Shown here: positions 37,237 to 45,230 of the stretch, piece after piece | Layout: each line of letters starts with the position of its first letter | How positions within the stretch are numbered: the stretch's first letter is position 1 | Origin: an uncultured Paracoccaceae bacterium | GTDB taxonomy: Bacteria; Pseudomonadota; Alphaproteobacteria; Rhodobacterales; Rhodobacteraceae | DNA: 64,000 nt | NCBI GenBank assembly: GCA_947503935.1 | Contig: CANNFR010000009.1 | Location: 118,501 to 182,500 of the forward strand | Direction of reading: 5' to 3' | Position numbers and translations under genes: made by a program | The notes under the pieces: model-generated | What the model was told of the DNA's origin: nothing | The model's database searches: none | What the model saw: the letters and a program-made list of their open reading frames with translations, nothing else

Positions 37237-38789
37237 TCACCTTCTGAGCTGTTTGAAAACGCGCGGATCAACGCTGGCAGCGGCGAGGATGCCGCCCCAA
37301 AGCGCGCCTTGAATGCCCTGGCTAACTACGTCCTGCCCGGACAGATACAGTCCTTCGATCGGGGTCTTGGCTTGGAGCGCATTGCTCATGACGCGCTCGG
37401 GTGTCCCATCCAGCCCGTAGAAGCGACCCTCATAGTGACCGGTGATCGCCGCCGTCGCCAAAGGCGTCGAAAGCTCGCGAAGAACCACGAGGTCGGCCAG
37501 GTCGGGGAAGTTCTTTTTGAACAGCGCGAACATCTTGTCTTCAATCTGCTGCTTGAAGGCTTTGTACTCCGCGCCTCGTTCGTTTGAGGGGAGATCGGCC
37601 CATCGGGCGACACTGTTCCAATCGGCCCAGACCACCATTTCCCCCGCATATTTCTGCTTGGGGCCCGGATCGTGGCTTGGATCTTTCAAAGAAGCGAAGG
37701 ACACGAAAAAACCGGGCGGATTGCCTTCCGGCGCTTCTGCCCAAATCGCGTCCACCTCTCCTTGCGGATAGAACCAATGGTTGGTTCGTGTGGCACCGGC
37801 CTCTTTGACGTCGCCCTCAAAGCCGAGGAACAGGCTGAAGTGGGCGATAGATGGCGGCAGCGCTTGTATTTCACTGATCCAGTCTTCGGGACCAAAGCCT
37901 TCGGGCAGTAAAGTTTTGAGCGTCTCGCGGGCACCGATATTGGATATGACGACGTCCGAATGGATGTCTTCACCGCTCGATGTGCGCACCCCTATGATCT
38001 TGTCGTTCTCGACCAAAAGCGTTTCAACCTTCACTCCGGCACGGGCCTCCCCACCTGCCTGCCTGATCGTCGGTATCAGATGGTCTGCAAACGCCTTGCC
38101 GCCCCCCACCGGATACCATGCGCCGCTGTGCAGAAAAGAGCCGTAAACCAAAGCATGCATGCCAAAACTTGCCTTGTGGGGGCGCCCGCCATGATCCCCC
38201 ATTGCGCGGTAAATGCCGCCACAAGGTCCGGGTTCTGCGTAATGCTTTCGGCCACCTCCTGCATCGTGCGCTTGCACCATTTGTCGATGGCTTTATGGTT
38301 CCACCACTCAATCATCTGGCCGACAAAGTCCGGCATGGCGCGAGTGGAGGCTATCGTGTACATCGTGTCGCGCCCTTCCCGAAGGGCCGCAATCCAAGCC
38401 TCAATCGCGTCTGTCTCATTAGGGAAGTGATCCTTAAGATCGCGCTCCTGAGCCTCAAATGGCCGTGACAGCGTAATCGGTGCAGCATCCTTGAGGTGCA
38501 GGTTGTCATAGACCGCCCCCATGGGTTCGAATTCCATAGGCGTGTGCGTCAGCCAGTCGATCATTCCGCGTTCGCGGTCATCAGGTGCGACACAGCCGAG
38601 ATAGTGGATCCCGACGTCCCACGAGAAACCTTCGCGTGAAAAGCTGTGCGTCAGGCCGCCCAAGGTCTTATACTGTTCCAAAAGCAAGACCTTGTGGCCC
38701 ATTTTCGACAGTGCTGCGGCTGATGTCATGCCACCCATGCCGGAGCCGACAACAATGGCATTCCAAGTCTGTGTGTTTCCTTTGTCCAT
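37237..38789 (-). pseudogene. Frameshifted FAD oxidoreductase (phytoene desaturase/RetSat-like)
   Basis: Two overlapping frames encode the halves of one protein. The 5' part gives AIVVGSGMGGMTSAAAL, a GGLTHSF FAD site and on to NPDLVAAFTAQWG; the 3' part resumes with DHGGRPHKASFGMHALVYG and ends GALWGGILAAASVDP. The join falls at a run of five C on the plus strand (38196-38200): one extra C restores a single 517-residue frame, about normal for this family. The family includes carotenoid desaturases and retinol saturase. The rest of the frame is clean, so the lesion is recent or a sequencing error. Confidence 0.85.
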
Positions 38790-38914
38790 GGTAGTGGTCC
38801 TTTTTTGTTATGCTTTTTGGAACGCCCGTCAGGCAAAAACATCTTTGGGGTGATTGCGCCGATCCCAATGAGATGCCATTTTCTGCGCACCCCTAAATGT
38901 CTTCATGGCCCGTC

Positions 38915-39316
38915 TCATGCTTCATCGCCATCGATCTTGGCAGCCATGGTGAAAGCCGATGGAATGTCCCAGCCTTCGGCAAATTTTCCGTCAACGATGC
39001 GCCAGATGACCACAACGTCAACAGCAGTCGAAGTATCGTCTAGCTCCATGGAGTTGCAGGTGCGAACCACAACCAATTCGTCACCCACTGGCGTTGCTGA
39101 AATTGGCTCGACCTTGAACGTGCCCTTGCTCTTTCCAGCAAGAATGGAGAAGAACTTCTTGAACCCATCGACGCCGACATAGTCCCCTTCGACCTCGGGC
39201 AGCTTGGGATTGAAATAATGCCAAACAAAATCATTCGAAAAAAGTGACGCTGAGGCGTCCAGATCGCGAAGATCAAGTTTCGACAGTAAAGCGACATTCG
39301 GATGATCTTCGGTCAT
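38915..39316 (-). CDS. SnoaL/NTF2-like protein
   Basis: The 133-residue protein has the small cone-shaped NTF2 pattern: an N-terminal helix pair, LFSNDFVWHYFNPKLPEVEGD, GFKKFFSIL, and a terminal sheet WRIVDGKFAEGWDI. SnoaL-like members are cyclases, isomerases or ligand-binding proteins. It lies between the frameshifted flavoprotein and a 2TM gene on the same strand, so it may serve the same pathway. No catalytic claim is possible. Confidence 0.8.
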   Translation of the reverse strand: MTEDHPNVALLSKLDLRDLDASASLFSNDFVWHYFNPKLPEVEGDYVGVDGFKKFFSILAGKSKGTFKVEPISATPVGDELVVVRTCNSMELDDTSTAVDVVVIWRIVDGKFAEGWDIPSAFTMAAKIDGDEA

Positions 39317-39387
39317 GTTCGCTACTTCGTGCGCTTGTGGTGAGGCCGTGGTCGGTCACGACGTTTGGACGAGCGTTTCGACCAGCC

Positions 39388-39663
39388 TCAAGAATGAGGT
39401 CGGGTCTTGCCCATTTCTCTTTCGATCATCTTTTCGGTGATGGTAAACCGACCCGGAAATGCGAAGACCGCGAAAGCATGCAATACCACTGCGATTCCCC
39501 ACCCCAGCATTGGCCAGTGGAACCAAATGGTACTGGATGAGGATAGGAAGTTGATGACCATAAGAAGTAGAATGACAGCCACATAAACTGTTAGGTGAGT
39601 GTAGAAGCCCATCTTGGCTTCAACGCGCTTTTTTGCTGATTGATATGCTTTGGTATTCTCCAT
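39388..39663 (-). CDS. 2TM domain protein
   Basis: This 91-residue protein fits the 2TM domain: a basic N terminus (YQSAKKRVEAKMGFYTHL), two hydrophobic helices at about 26-44 and 51-69, and an FTITEKMIEREM end. Such domains are often regulatory membrane modules. It is divergent from the nitroreductase gene, with an FNR-type box between, 62 bases from its start. It probably heads the minus-strand set with the SnoaL-like and flavoprotein genes. Confidence 0.82.
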   Translation of the reverse strand: MENTKAYQSAKKRVEAKMGFYTHLTVYVAVILLLMVINFLSSSSTIWFHWPMLGWGIAVVLHAFAVFAFPGRFTITEKMIEREMGKTRPHS

Positions 39664-39724
39664 GGCTCTTCTCCGCGGGACTGTAGGTTCCTGCCAAGTT
39701 TATCAAGTGAACGGCCTTGCGAGA

Positions 39725-39738
39725 TTGACCAAAATCAA
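39725..39738. promoter_or_regulatory. FNR/FnrL-type box TTGAC-N4-ATCAA
   Basis: TTGACCAAAATCAA differs from the FNR consensus TTGAT-N4-ATCAA in one base, a change that is common in Rhodobacter FnrL sites. It is centred 68 bases from the 2TM start and 71 from the nitroreductase start, so it could control both divergent units under low oxygen. Confidence 0.62.
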
Positions 39739-39802
39739 GCCTCATTCGGCGGCAAGCTGTAGCCTCGGAATCCGTGGCGCTACAAGGAATGAAGAGGTTT
39801 CG

Positions 39803-40609
39803 ATGCTAAGCACACCAAACCTCTTAAGTGAAATAGACAATCTGGAGAATGTCGCCATCACTAAGGACGAACGGCCAAATCCGTCGTTCGCAACATCCGC
39901 ATTGCCTGGGTTCAAAAGGATCGTCCAAAGCCGCCGCGCCATTCGGATTTTTGATGGCGTTCCGATACCCGAAGACGTTATGCGCGATTGTCTGCATGAC
40001 GCAGTTCTGGCGCCAAGTTCTTCGAACCTGCAATGTTATGAACTCTACTGGCTGCGCGATGATGAGATGAAAAAGGCTATGGGGTCGCTCTGTCTGAACC
40101 AGCCGGCTGCTACAACTGCGGGCGATCTTATCGTCATTGTGTCGCGTGTCGATCAATGGCAATCGCATTTGAAGAAATTGAAGAGCCTTATGACCGAGGA
40201 TGGAAAGAAGCCACTGAAGGGGCCGGTTCGTGATTATTACGAAAATATTATCCCGATGCTGATGAAAACCGATCGCATTGGTTTCAATAACCTCATGCGT
40301 CGCATCATTTTTTGGTACAAAGGCAGAAGCGAGCCCACAGCAAACGGGCCTGTTTCGCGTGCCGATCACCGCATTTACGGCCATATTCAAGCAAGTTTGG
40401 CGGCAGAAAATTTGATGCTTTCTCTTGCGGCCCACGGCTACGAATCCTGTCCGATGGGTGGGATCGACGGGCGCGGCATCTCAAAGCTGCTGGGACTTCC
40501 TTCAACGGCCGAAGTCACGATGGTGATTGGCGCAGGCACCGGCAAACCAGAAGGTCTGTTCAGCGCTCGAAGGAGGCTGCCCTTCAGCGATCTGGTCAAG
40601 GAAATTTAG
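39803..40609 (+). CDS. Nitroreductase family protein
   Basis: The 268-residue protein has the nitroreductase FMN pattern: SRRAIRIFDGVPIPEDVMRDCL with APSSSNLQ, and near the end AAENLMLSLAAHGYESCPMGG and VIGAGTG. The family reduces nitro groups, quinones or flavins with NAD(P)H. ATG 39803 follows GAAGAGG; an upstream in-frame ATG at 39650 lies before the FNR box and would cross it. Codon use is less GC-rich than in the core genes. Confidence 0.85.
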   Translation: MLSTPNLLSEIDNLENVAITKDERPNPSFATSALPGFKRIVQSRRAIRIFDGVPIPEDVMRDCLHDAVLAPSSSNLQCYELYWLRDDEMKKAMGSLCLNQPAATTAGDLIVIVSRVDQWQSHLKKLKSLMTEDGKKPLKGPVRDYYENIIPMLMKTDRIGFNNLMRRIIFWYKGRSEPTANGPVSRADHRIYGHIQASLAAENLMLSLAAHGYESCPMGGIDGRGISKLLGLPSTAEVTMVIGAGTGKPEGLFSARRRLPFSDLVKEI

Positions 40610-40829
40610 GCTGTCGTTTCGAAAGCAGGCATTCGCGCAAGTGCAGCGAAGAACCGTTTTGTCCGCCTTCCAACCTTAGCGCAGACCGTCCGGTCTTGGT
40701 CAAAAATAGGCCAGATCTTTGGGCGGGTTTTGCGTCACCCGAGGTCCCGATAGGATTTGGACAATCGGCTCTATCGCGTCAACGATGCACAGCGCTCGGC
40801 ACCCAAGGTGTTGTGAACGACGTTCGATG
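40610..40829. other. Intergenic region before rplT terminator
   Basis: About 220 bases between the nitroreductase stop and the rplT terminator hold no supported gene. Short open frames here lack start signals. It may mark the edge of the accessory patch that begins near 37 kb. Confidence 0.5.
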
Positions 40830-40866
40830 AAAAAAGGGCCCGTACGCGAATGCGGCGGGCCCTTTC
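40830..40866 (-). terminator. Rho-independent terminator of rpmI-rplT
   Basis: Read on the minus strand, AAAGGGCCCG and CGGGCCCTTTTTT form a GC-rich stem of about nine pairs followed by six T. It is 20 bases after the rplT stop. Confidence 0.85.
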
Positions 40867-40885
40867 TGAAATTCCATAGACCGCT

Positions 40886-41248
40886 TTAGTTCAGCGCGGC
40901 CTTCGCCTTTTCGACGATGGCGCCGAACGCGGCAGGTTCGTGCACGGCCAGATCGGCCAGCACTTTGCGATCAACTTCGATGCCCGACAGGGTCAGGCCG
41001 TTGATGAAGCGCGAATAGGTCAGATCGGCGTCGATCGCGCGCACGGCGGCGTTGATCCGCTGGATCCACAGCGCGCGGAAGTTCCGCTTGCGCATCTTGC
41101 GGTCGCGGGTTGCATATTGGTTCGCCTTGTCGACGGCCTGGGCGGCGGTCTTGAAGGTCCGGCTGCGGGCGCCATAATAGCCCTTGGCCTGGTCGATGAC
41201 CTTCTTGTGGCGACGATGGGTGACGGTTCCGCCTTTAACTCGGGACAT
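40886..41248 (-). CDS. rplT: 50S ribosomal protein L20
   Basis: This 120-residue basic protein has the L20 signatures [21 protein letters not shown], which continues into [16 protein letters not shown], and [11 protein letters not shown]. It binds 23S rRNA early in 50S assembly and in many bacteria represses its own operon. It lies 13 bases after rpmI and is followed by a clear terminator. infC is not in this segment. Confidence 0.98.
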   Translation of the reverse strand: MSRVKGGTVTHRRHKKVIDQAKGYYGARSRTFKTAAQAVDKANQYATRDRKMRKRNFRALWIQRINAAVRAIDADLTYSRFINGLTLSGIEVDRKVLADLAVHEPAAFGAIVEKAKAALN

Positions 41249-41261
41249 ATCTCAGGCCTCC

Positions 41262-41462
41262 TCAGCGATCATACGGCATGTAGGACTTGACGATCTTGGC
41301 GTCGGGCTTCGACAGAACCGTCGTGCCCCGCGCGTCGCGGATGAAATCCTTCGACCGCTTGATCATCCCATGACGCTTGCCCGCCTGGCCGGCCTTGACC
41401 TTGCCGCTGGCCGTCATCTTGAAGCGCTTCTTGGCGCCCGATTTCGTTTTCATCTTAGGCAT
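41262..41462 (-). CDS. rpmI: 50S ribosomal protein L35
   Basis: The 66-residue highly basic protein starts [20 protein letters not shown], the L35 signature, and ends with SYMPYDR. It forms the standard rpmI-rplT operon. Confidence 0.98.
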   Translation of the reverse strand: MPKMKTKSGAKKRFKMTASGKVKAGQAGKRHGMIKRSKDFIRDARGTTVLSKPDAKIVKSYMPYDR

Positions 41463-41627
41463 TTCGGCTCCTCATTCAGTCGTCAGACGCGCGACTCGGC
41501 ATGCCACTTGGGCCGGCCGCGCGGGTTGGAAGTGGGGCGTATAGGCTGGCTGCGGCGCGCACGCAAGAGAAAATCGGCCGCTTTCCACTGTAACAGGGCT
41601 GCGGCGTGTCGTGTTGTCAGCGATGCG

Positions 41628-41849
41628 TCAGAGAAACCGCGCAATCACACCCAGCACCACTTCGGGGATGTCTTCTGCCGCATAGCCTTCGGGTGATTGC
41701 GCGACCGCCAGCCAGATCAGACCCCCGGCTACCAGGCCCAGAAGGGCCGATTTGCGGGGCAATTGGACCTGCGCCAGGGCCGAGGCGATAAAGGCGATGG
41801 CCAGGCATCCAAGGGCAAGGCCGATGGTCAGGGTCAGATCGGTATCCAT
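41628..41849 (-). CDS. Small membrane protein next to pyk
   Basis: The 73-residue product has two hydrophobic helices (about 6-26 and 33-51) joined by QVQLPRKSA, and a C-terminal EDIPEVVLGVIARFL helix. I do not recognise a functional family. It begins 40 bases after the pyk stop on the same strand, so it is probably co-transcribed with pyk. The overlapping longer frame from 41871 is not protein-like. Confidence 0.65.
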   Translation of the reverse strand: MDTDLTLTIGLALGCLAIAFIASALAQVQLPRKSALLGLVAGGLIWLAVAQSPEGYAAEDIPEVVLGVIARFL

Positions 41850-41889
41850 CAGCCTCCGCTCCGTGGCCCAAGGGGACCTGCGTGCAGAA

Positions 41890-43338
41890 TTATTCGCTCT
41901 CTGCGCGGAAAATCAATCGCTCATCACAAGGGGCGACGCGCAGGATGTTGGTGGTGCCGGGGACGTTGAAGGGAACCCCGGCGGTCACCACGATCTGGTT
42001 GGCCTCGGTCGCAAAGCCCAGGTCGCGCGCCGCCTTGGCCGCGCCCAGCACGGCCTGCTTGAAGCGTTCGACCTTACCCTCGATGATCACGCAGGTCGTG
42101 CCCCAGGTTAGGCAGAGCAGTCGCGCCGTGTCCTCAAGCGAGGTCATCGCCACGATCGGCACGCGCGGACGCTCGCGCGCCACCAGGCTGACGGTCGTGC
42201 CCGATTGCGTGTAGCAGCAGATCGCGCGGATGTCCGTCGTCTCGGCGATCTCGCGCGCGGCGGCCACGATTCCGTCGGCCACCGTCTTGCGCTTGGCATT
42301 GCGCGACGCCTCGATGATTTCGCGATAGGTCGGGTCGCTCTCGACCGAGATGGCCACGTTGTTCATCGTGGTGACGGCCTCGATCGGGTAGCTGCCCGCC
42401 GCCGATTCTGCCGAGAGCATGACGGCATCCGCGCCCTCATAGATCGCGGTGGCCACGTCGGACACTTCGGCGCGGGTGGGCATCGGGCTTTCGATCATGC
42501 TTTCCAGCATCTGGGTCGCCACGATCACGGGCTTGGCCGCTGCCCGCGCGCCACGGATCAGGCGCTTTTGAATGGGCGGCACGGCTTGCACCGGCAGTTC
42601 GACCCCCAGATCGCCGCGCGCGACCATGATGCCGTCGGAGGCGGCCAGAATTTCCGCATAGGCCTTCACCGCCGATGGCTTTTCGATCTTCGACAGGATC
42701 GCCGCGCGGCCCTTAGTCAGCGCGCGCGCTTCCTCAACATCTTCGGCCCGCTGCACGAAAGACAGGGCCAGCCAGTCGACACCGATCTCGCAGGCAAACT
42801 CCAGATCGCGCCGGTCTTTCTCCGACAGGGCGGCCAGGGGCAGCACCACATCGGGCACGTTCACGCCCTTGCGGTTTGAGATCGTGCCGCCAGTGACAAC
42901 CGTGCATTCGGCGAAATCATCACCGCAGCGATCCACCGTCAGGCGGATCTTGCCGTCGTTCACCAAAAGGGTCGCGCCCGGTTCGAGCGCCTCCATGATC
43001 TCGCGGTGGGGCAGTTGCACGCGGTGCATATCGCCCTCGGCATCGTCGAGGTCAAAACGGAACTTGGCGCCTTCCTCCAGCTCTTCCTCGTCGTTCATGA
43101 AGGTGCCGACGCGCAGTTTCGGCCCCTGCAGGTCGGCCAGAATGGCGATCGGGCGGCTGAGGTCGGCCTCAACCTGCCGGATGATGCCGTGGCGGCGGGC
43201 GATATCTTCATGCGTGCCGTGGCTCATGTTCAGGCGGAACACGTCCGCCCCGGCCTCAAACAATGCCCGGATCGTGGCGTAATCGTCAGAGGCGGGCCCC
43301 AGGGTGGCCACGATCTTTACGTTGCGGTGCCGTCTCAT
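41890..43338 (-). CDS. pyk: Pyruvate kinase
   Basis: Pyruvate kinase makes ATP and pyruvate from phosphoenolpyruvate. The 482-residue protein has VKIVATLGPAS, FRLNMSHG, ILADLQGPKLRVG, the catalytic SKIEKPSAV stretch, MVARGDLGVELP and CYTQSGTTV. The open frame extends 268 codons upstream of ATG 43338, but only the sequence from MRRHRNVKIV is conserved, and that ATG has a GGGGG element in front. It is divergent from an N-formylglutamate amidohydrolase family gene. Confidence 0.97.
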   Translation of the reverse strand: MRRHRNVKIVATLGPASDDYATIRALFEAGADVFRLNMSHGTHEDIARRHGIIRQVEADLSRPIAILADLQGPKLRVGTFMNDEEELEEGAKFRFDLDDAEGDMHRVQLPHREIMEALEPGATLLVNDGKIRLTVDRCGDDFAECTVVTGGTISNRKGVNVPDVVLPLAALSEKDRRDLEFACEIGVDWLALSFVQRAEDVEEARALTKGRAAILSKIEKPSAVKAYAEILAASDGIMVARGDLGVELPVQAVPPIQKRLIRGARAAAKPVIVATQMLESMIESPMPTRAEVSDVATAIYEGADAVMLSAESAAGSYPIEAVTTMNNVAISVESDPTYREIIEASRNAKRKTVADGIVAAAREIAETTDIRAICCYTQSGTTVSLVARERPRVPIVAMTSLEDTARLLCLTWGTTCVIIEGKVERFKQAVLGAAKAARDLGFATEANQIVVTAGVPFNVPGTTNILRVAPCDERLIFRAESE

Positions 43339-43467
43339 CTGCCAAACCCCCTCGCGACATGTTAGCGCATAAACTGTCCCGTCTATGGCCGAATTCCACG
43401 CCCGGGGCAACTGGCGCACGCCCGACAGATCGCATAAACGACCCTCAATGAGGAAGGCCAATACTCT

Positions 43468-44202
43468 ATGACCGACGACCCGTATGAGATCATCGGCGCC
43501 GACCGCCCGGCGCGCTGGCTGATCACTTGTGACCATGCGACAAATGCCGTGCCGCCCTGCATCGGCGACCTTGGCCTGTCCGAGGGTGAGATGGGCCGCC
43601 ACATCGCCTATGATATCGGGGCCGCTGGTGTCACCCGCCGCCTGGCCGAGCGGCTGGAGGCCCCTGCGATCCTGTCGCGGTTTTCGCGCCTGGTGATCGA
43701 TCCGAACCGGGGCGAGGATGACCCGACGCTTGTGATGAAGCTGTATGACGGCACCATCATTCCCGGCAATCGCGACGTCGACGCGGACGAGACCGAGCGC
43801 CGGCTTGAGCGGTTTCACCGGCCCTATCACCGCGCCTATGCCAAGATCGCCGCGCGCCGGGATGACACGGTGCTCTGCGCCATCCATTCGTTCACGCCGC
43901 GGCTGATGGGCCGGCACCCACGGCCCTGGCATATCGGTGTGCTCCACGCCACCGATAGTCGGCTGGCGCACCCGTTGCTTGCCCGTCTGCAGGCCGAACC
44001 GGACCTCTGCATCGGCGATAATGAGCCCTATAGCGGGCACCTTCCGGGCGATGCGATTGACCATCACGGGCTGAAGCCGGGCCGCCCCAACGTGCTGATC
44101 GAGATCCGTCATGACCTGATCGCGACCAAGGACGGGCAGCATGCCTGGGCTGACCGTCTGGCGCCGCTGCTGCAGGACGCGCTTGCGGCGTCAGACCTCT
44201 GA
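43468..44202 (+). CDS. N-formylglutamate amidohydrolase family protein
   Basis: The 244-residue protein has the family motifs LITCDHATNAVP, SRFSRLVIDPNRGEDDP, ihSFTPRLMGRHP-type IHSFTP, and LIEIRHDLI. Members hydrolyse N-formylglutamate at the end of histidine breakdown or remove formyl groups more generally. No hut genes are near. The HAD gene begins directly after the stop, so the two are coupled. Confidence 0.9.
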   Translation: MTDDPYEIIGADRPARWLITCDHATNAVPPCIGDLGLSEGEMGRHIAYDIGAAGVTRRLAERLEAPAILSRFSRLVIDPNRGEDDPTLVMKLYDGTIIPGNRDVDADETERRLERFHRPYHRAYAKIAARRDDTVLCAIHSFTPRLMGRHPRPWHIGVLHATDSRLAHPLLARLQAEPDLCIGDNEPYSGHLPGDAIDHHGLKPGRPNVLIEIRHDLIATKDGQHAWADRLAPLLQDALAASDL

Positions 44203-44859
44203 ATGGCGCGCTTCGACGCCATCATCTTCGACCTCGACGGCACTCTGATCGACACCGAGGGGCCGTCGATCGAAGGCGCGGCGCAAGCGCTGTCGGCCCT
44301 CGGGTTTCAGCCGGACTACGCCTTTCTGACCTCGCTCGTTGGCACGCTTAAGGCCGAATGCCTGACGCGGCTGGCCGAACGGTTCGGCCCCCGCTTTGAT
44401 TCGGTGGTCTTCGATGCGACCTGGCGCGACGCCGTCACCGCCTTGCACGCGGCAGACGGCCTGCGCCCCATGCCCGGGGCCGAGGCGCTGTTGGCCCAGC
44501 TTGAGGCCCGCGCCCTTCCGCGCGCGATTGCCACCAACAGCCGCAGCGTTGGCGTCGGGGACAAGCTGTCATTGGCCGGGATCGCGCATTTCTTCGAGAC
44601 CCGGCATATTCACGGCGCCGATCTGGTCGACAATCCGAAACCGGCGCCCGACCTCTTTTTGCGGGCGGCCCACGGGCTGGGCGCCGATCCGGCCCGTTGC
44701 CTGGCCTTTGAGGATTCCGACATCGGCGCCGCCGCTGCCCTTGCGGCGGGCATGGTGGTGGTGCAAGTTGCCGACCGCCAGCCCTCGCGCGCCCAGGCGG
44801 CCCATCACATGGCCGAAACCCTGCTGGACGGTGCGCGCGCCGCAGGGCTCATCGACTGA
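44203..44859 (+). CDS. HAD family hydrolase (beta-phosphoglucomutase/phosphatase type)
   Basis: The 218-residue protein shows all HAD motifs: FDLDGTLIDTEG (motif I), ATNSRS (II), KPAPDLF (III) and AFEDSDIGAAAALAAG (IV). The helical cap after motif I places it in subfamily IA. It acts in the cytoplasm on an unknown phosphorylated small molecule. It is packed between the formylglutamate hydrolase and DUF1244 genes. Confidence 0.92.
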   Translation: MARFDAIIFDLDGTLIDTEGPSIEGAAQALSALGFQPDYAFLTSLVGTLKAECLTRLAERFGPRFDSVVFDATWRDAVTALHAADGLRPMPGAEALLAQLEARALPRAIATNSRSVGVGDKLSLAGIAHFFETRHIHGADLVDNPKPAPDLFLRAAHGLGADPARCLAFEDSDIGAAAALAAGMVVVQVADRQPSRAQAAHHMAETLLDGARAAGLID

Positions 44860-44877
44860 AAAAGAGAGAGGCGTCTC

Positions 44878-45189
44878 ATGGATAAAGCCACCCAGACCGA
44901 ACTCGAAGCCGCCGCCTTCCGCGCACTGCAACATCACCTGATGGAAAAGCGCCCCGAAGTGCAGAATATCGACCTGATGAACCTGGCCGGTTTCTGCCGC
45001 AACTGCCTGTCGCGCTGGTATCAGGAAGCCGCCGCCGAACGCGGTATCGAGATGACGAAAGACGAGGCGCGCGAGGCCTTCTACGGCATGCCCTACGACC
45101 GATGGCGCGCCCAGAACCAGACCGAAGCCGATGATGCCAAGAAAGCGGCTTTTGACGTGGCGTTCAAAGAGAATGTCGGCGACAAGTGA
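44878..45189 (+). CDS. DUF1244 family protein
   Basis: The 103-residue helical protein has the DUF1244 pattern: FRALQHHLMEKRPEVQNIDL, MNLAGFCRNCLSRWY with a CxxC pair, and GMPYDRWRAQNQTEA. It has a good AGAGAGG ribosome-binding site. The family is frequent in alphaproteobacteria; its role is not established to my knowledge. The CxxC may bind metal. Confidence 0.92.
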   Translation: MDKATQTELEAAAFRALQHHLMEKRPEVQNIDLMNLAGFCRNCLSRWYQEAAAERGIEMTKDEAREAFYGMPYDRWRAQNQTEADDAKKAAFDVAFKENVGDK

Positions 45190-45230
45190 GACTTCCCACT
45201 CAGTCTCATAAAGGTTGAGGACGCGCATCC

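Noticed and set aside
43339..44142. Long upstream extension of the pyk frame on the minus strand
   Set aside because: It is antisense to the well-supported N-formylglutamate amidohydrolase family gene and has no resemblance to pyruvate kinase.
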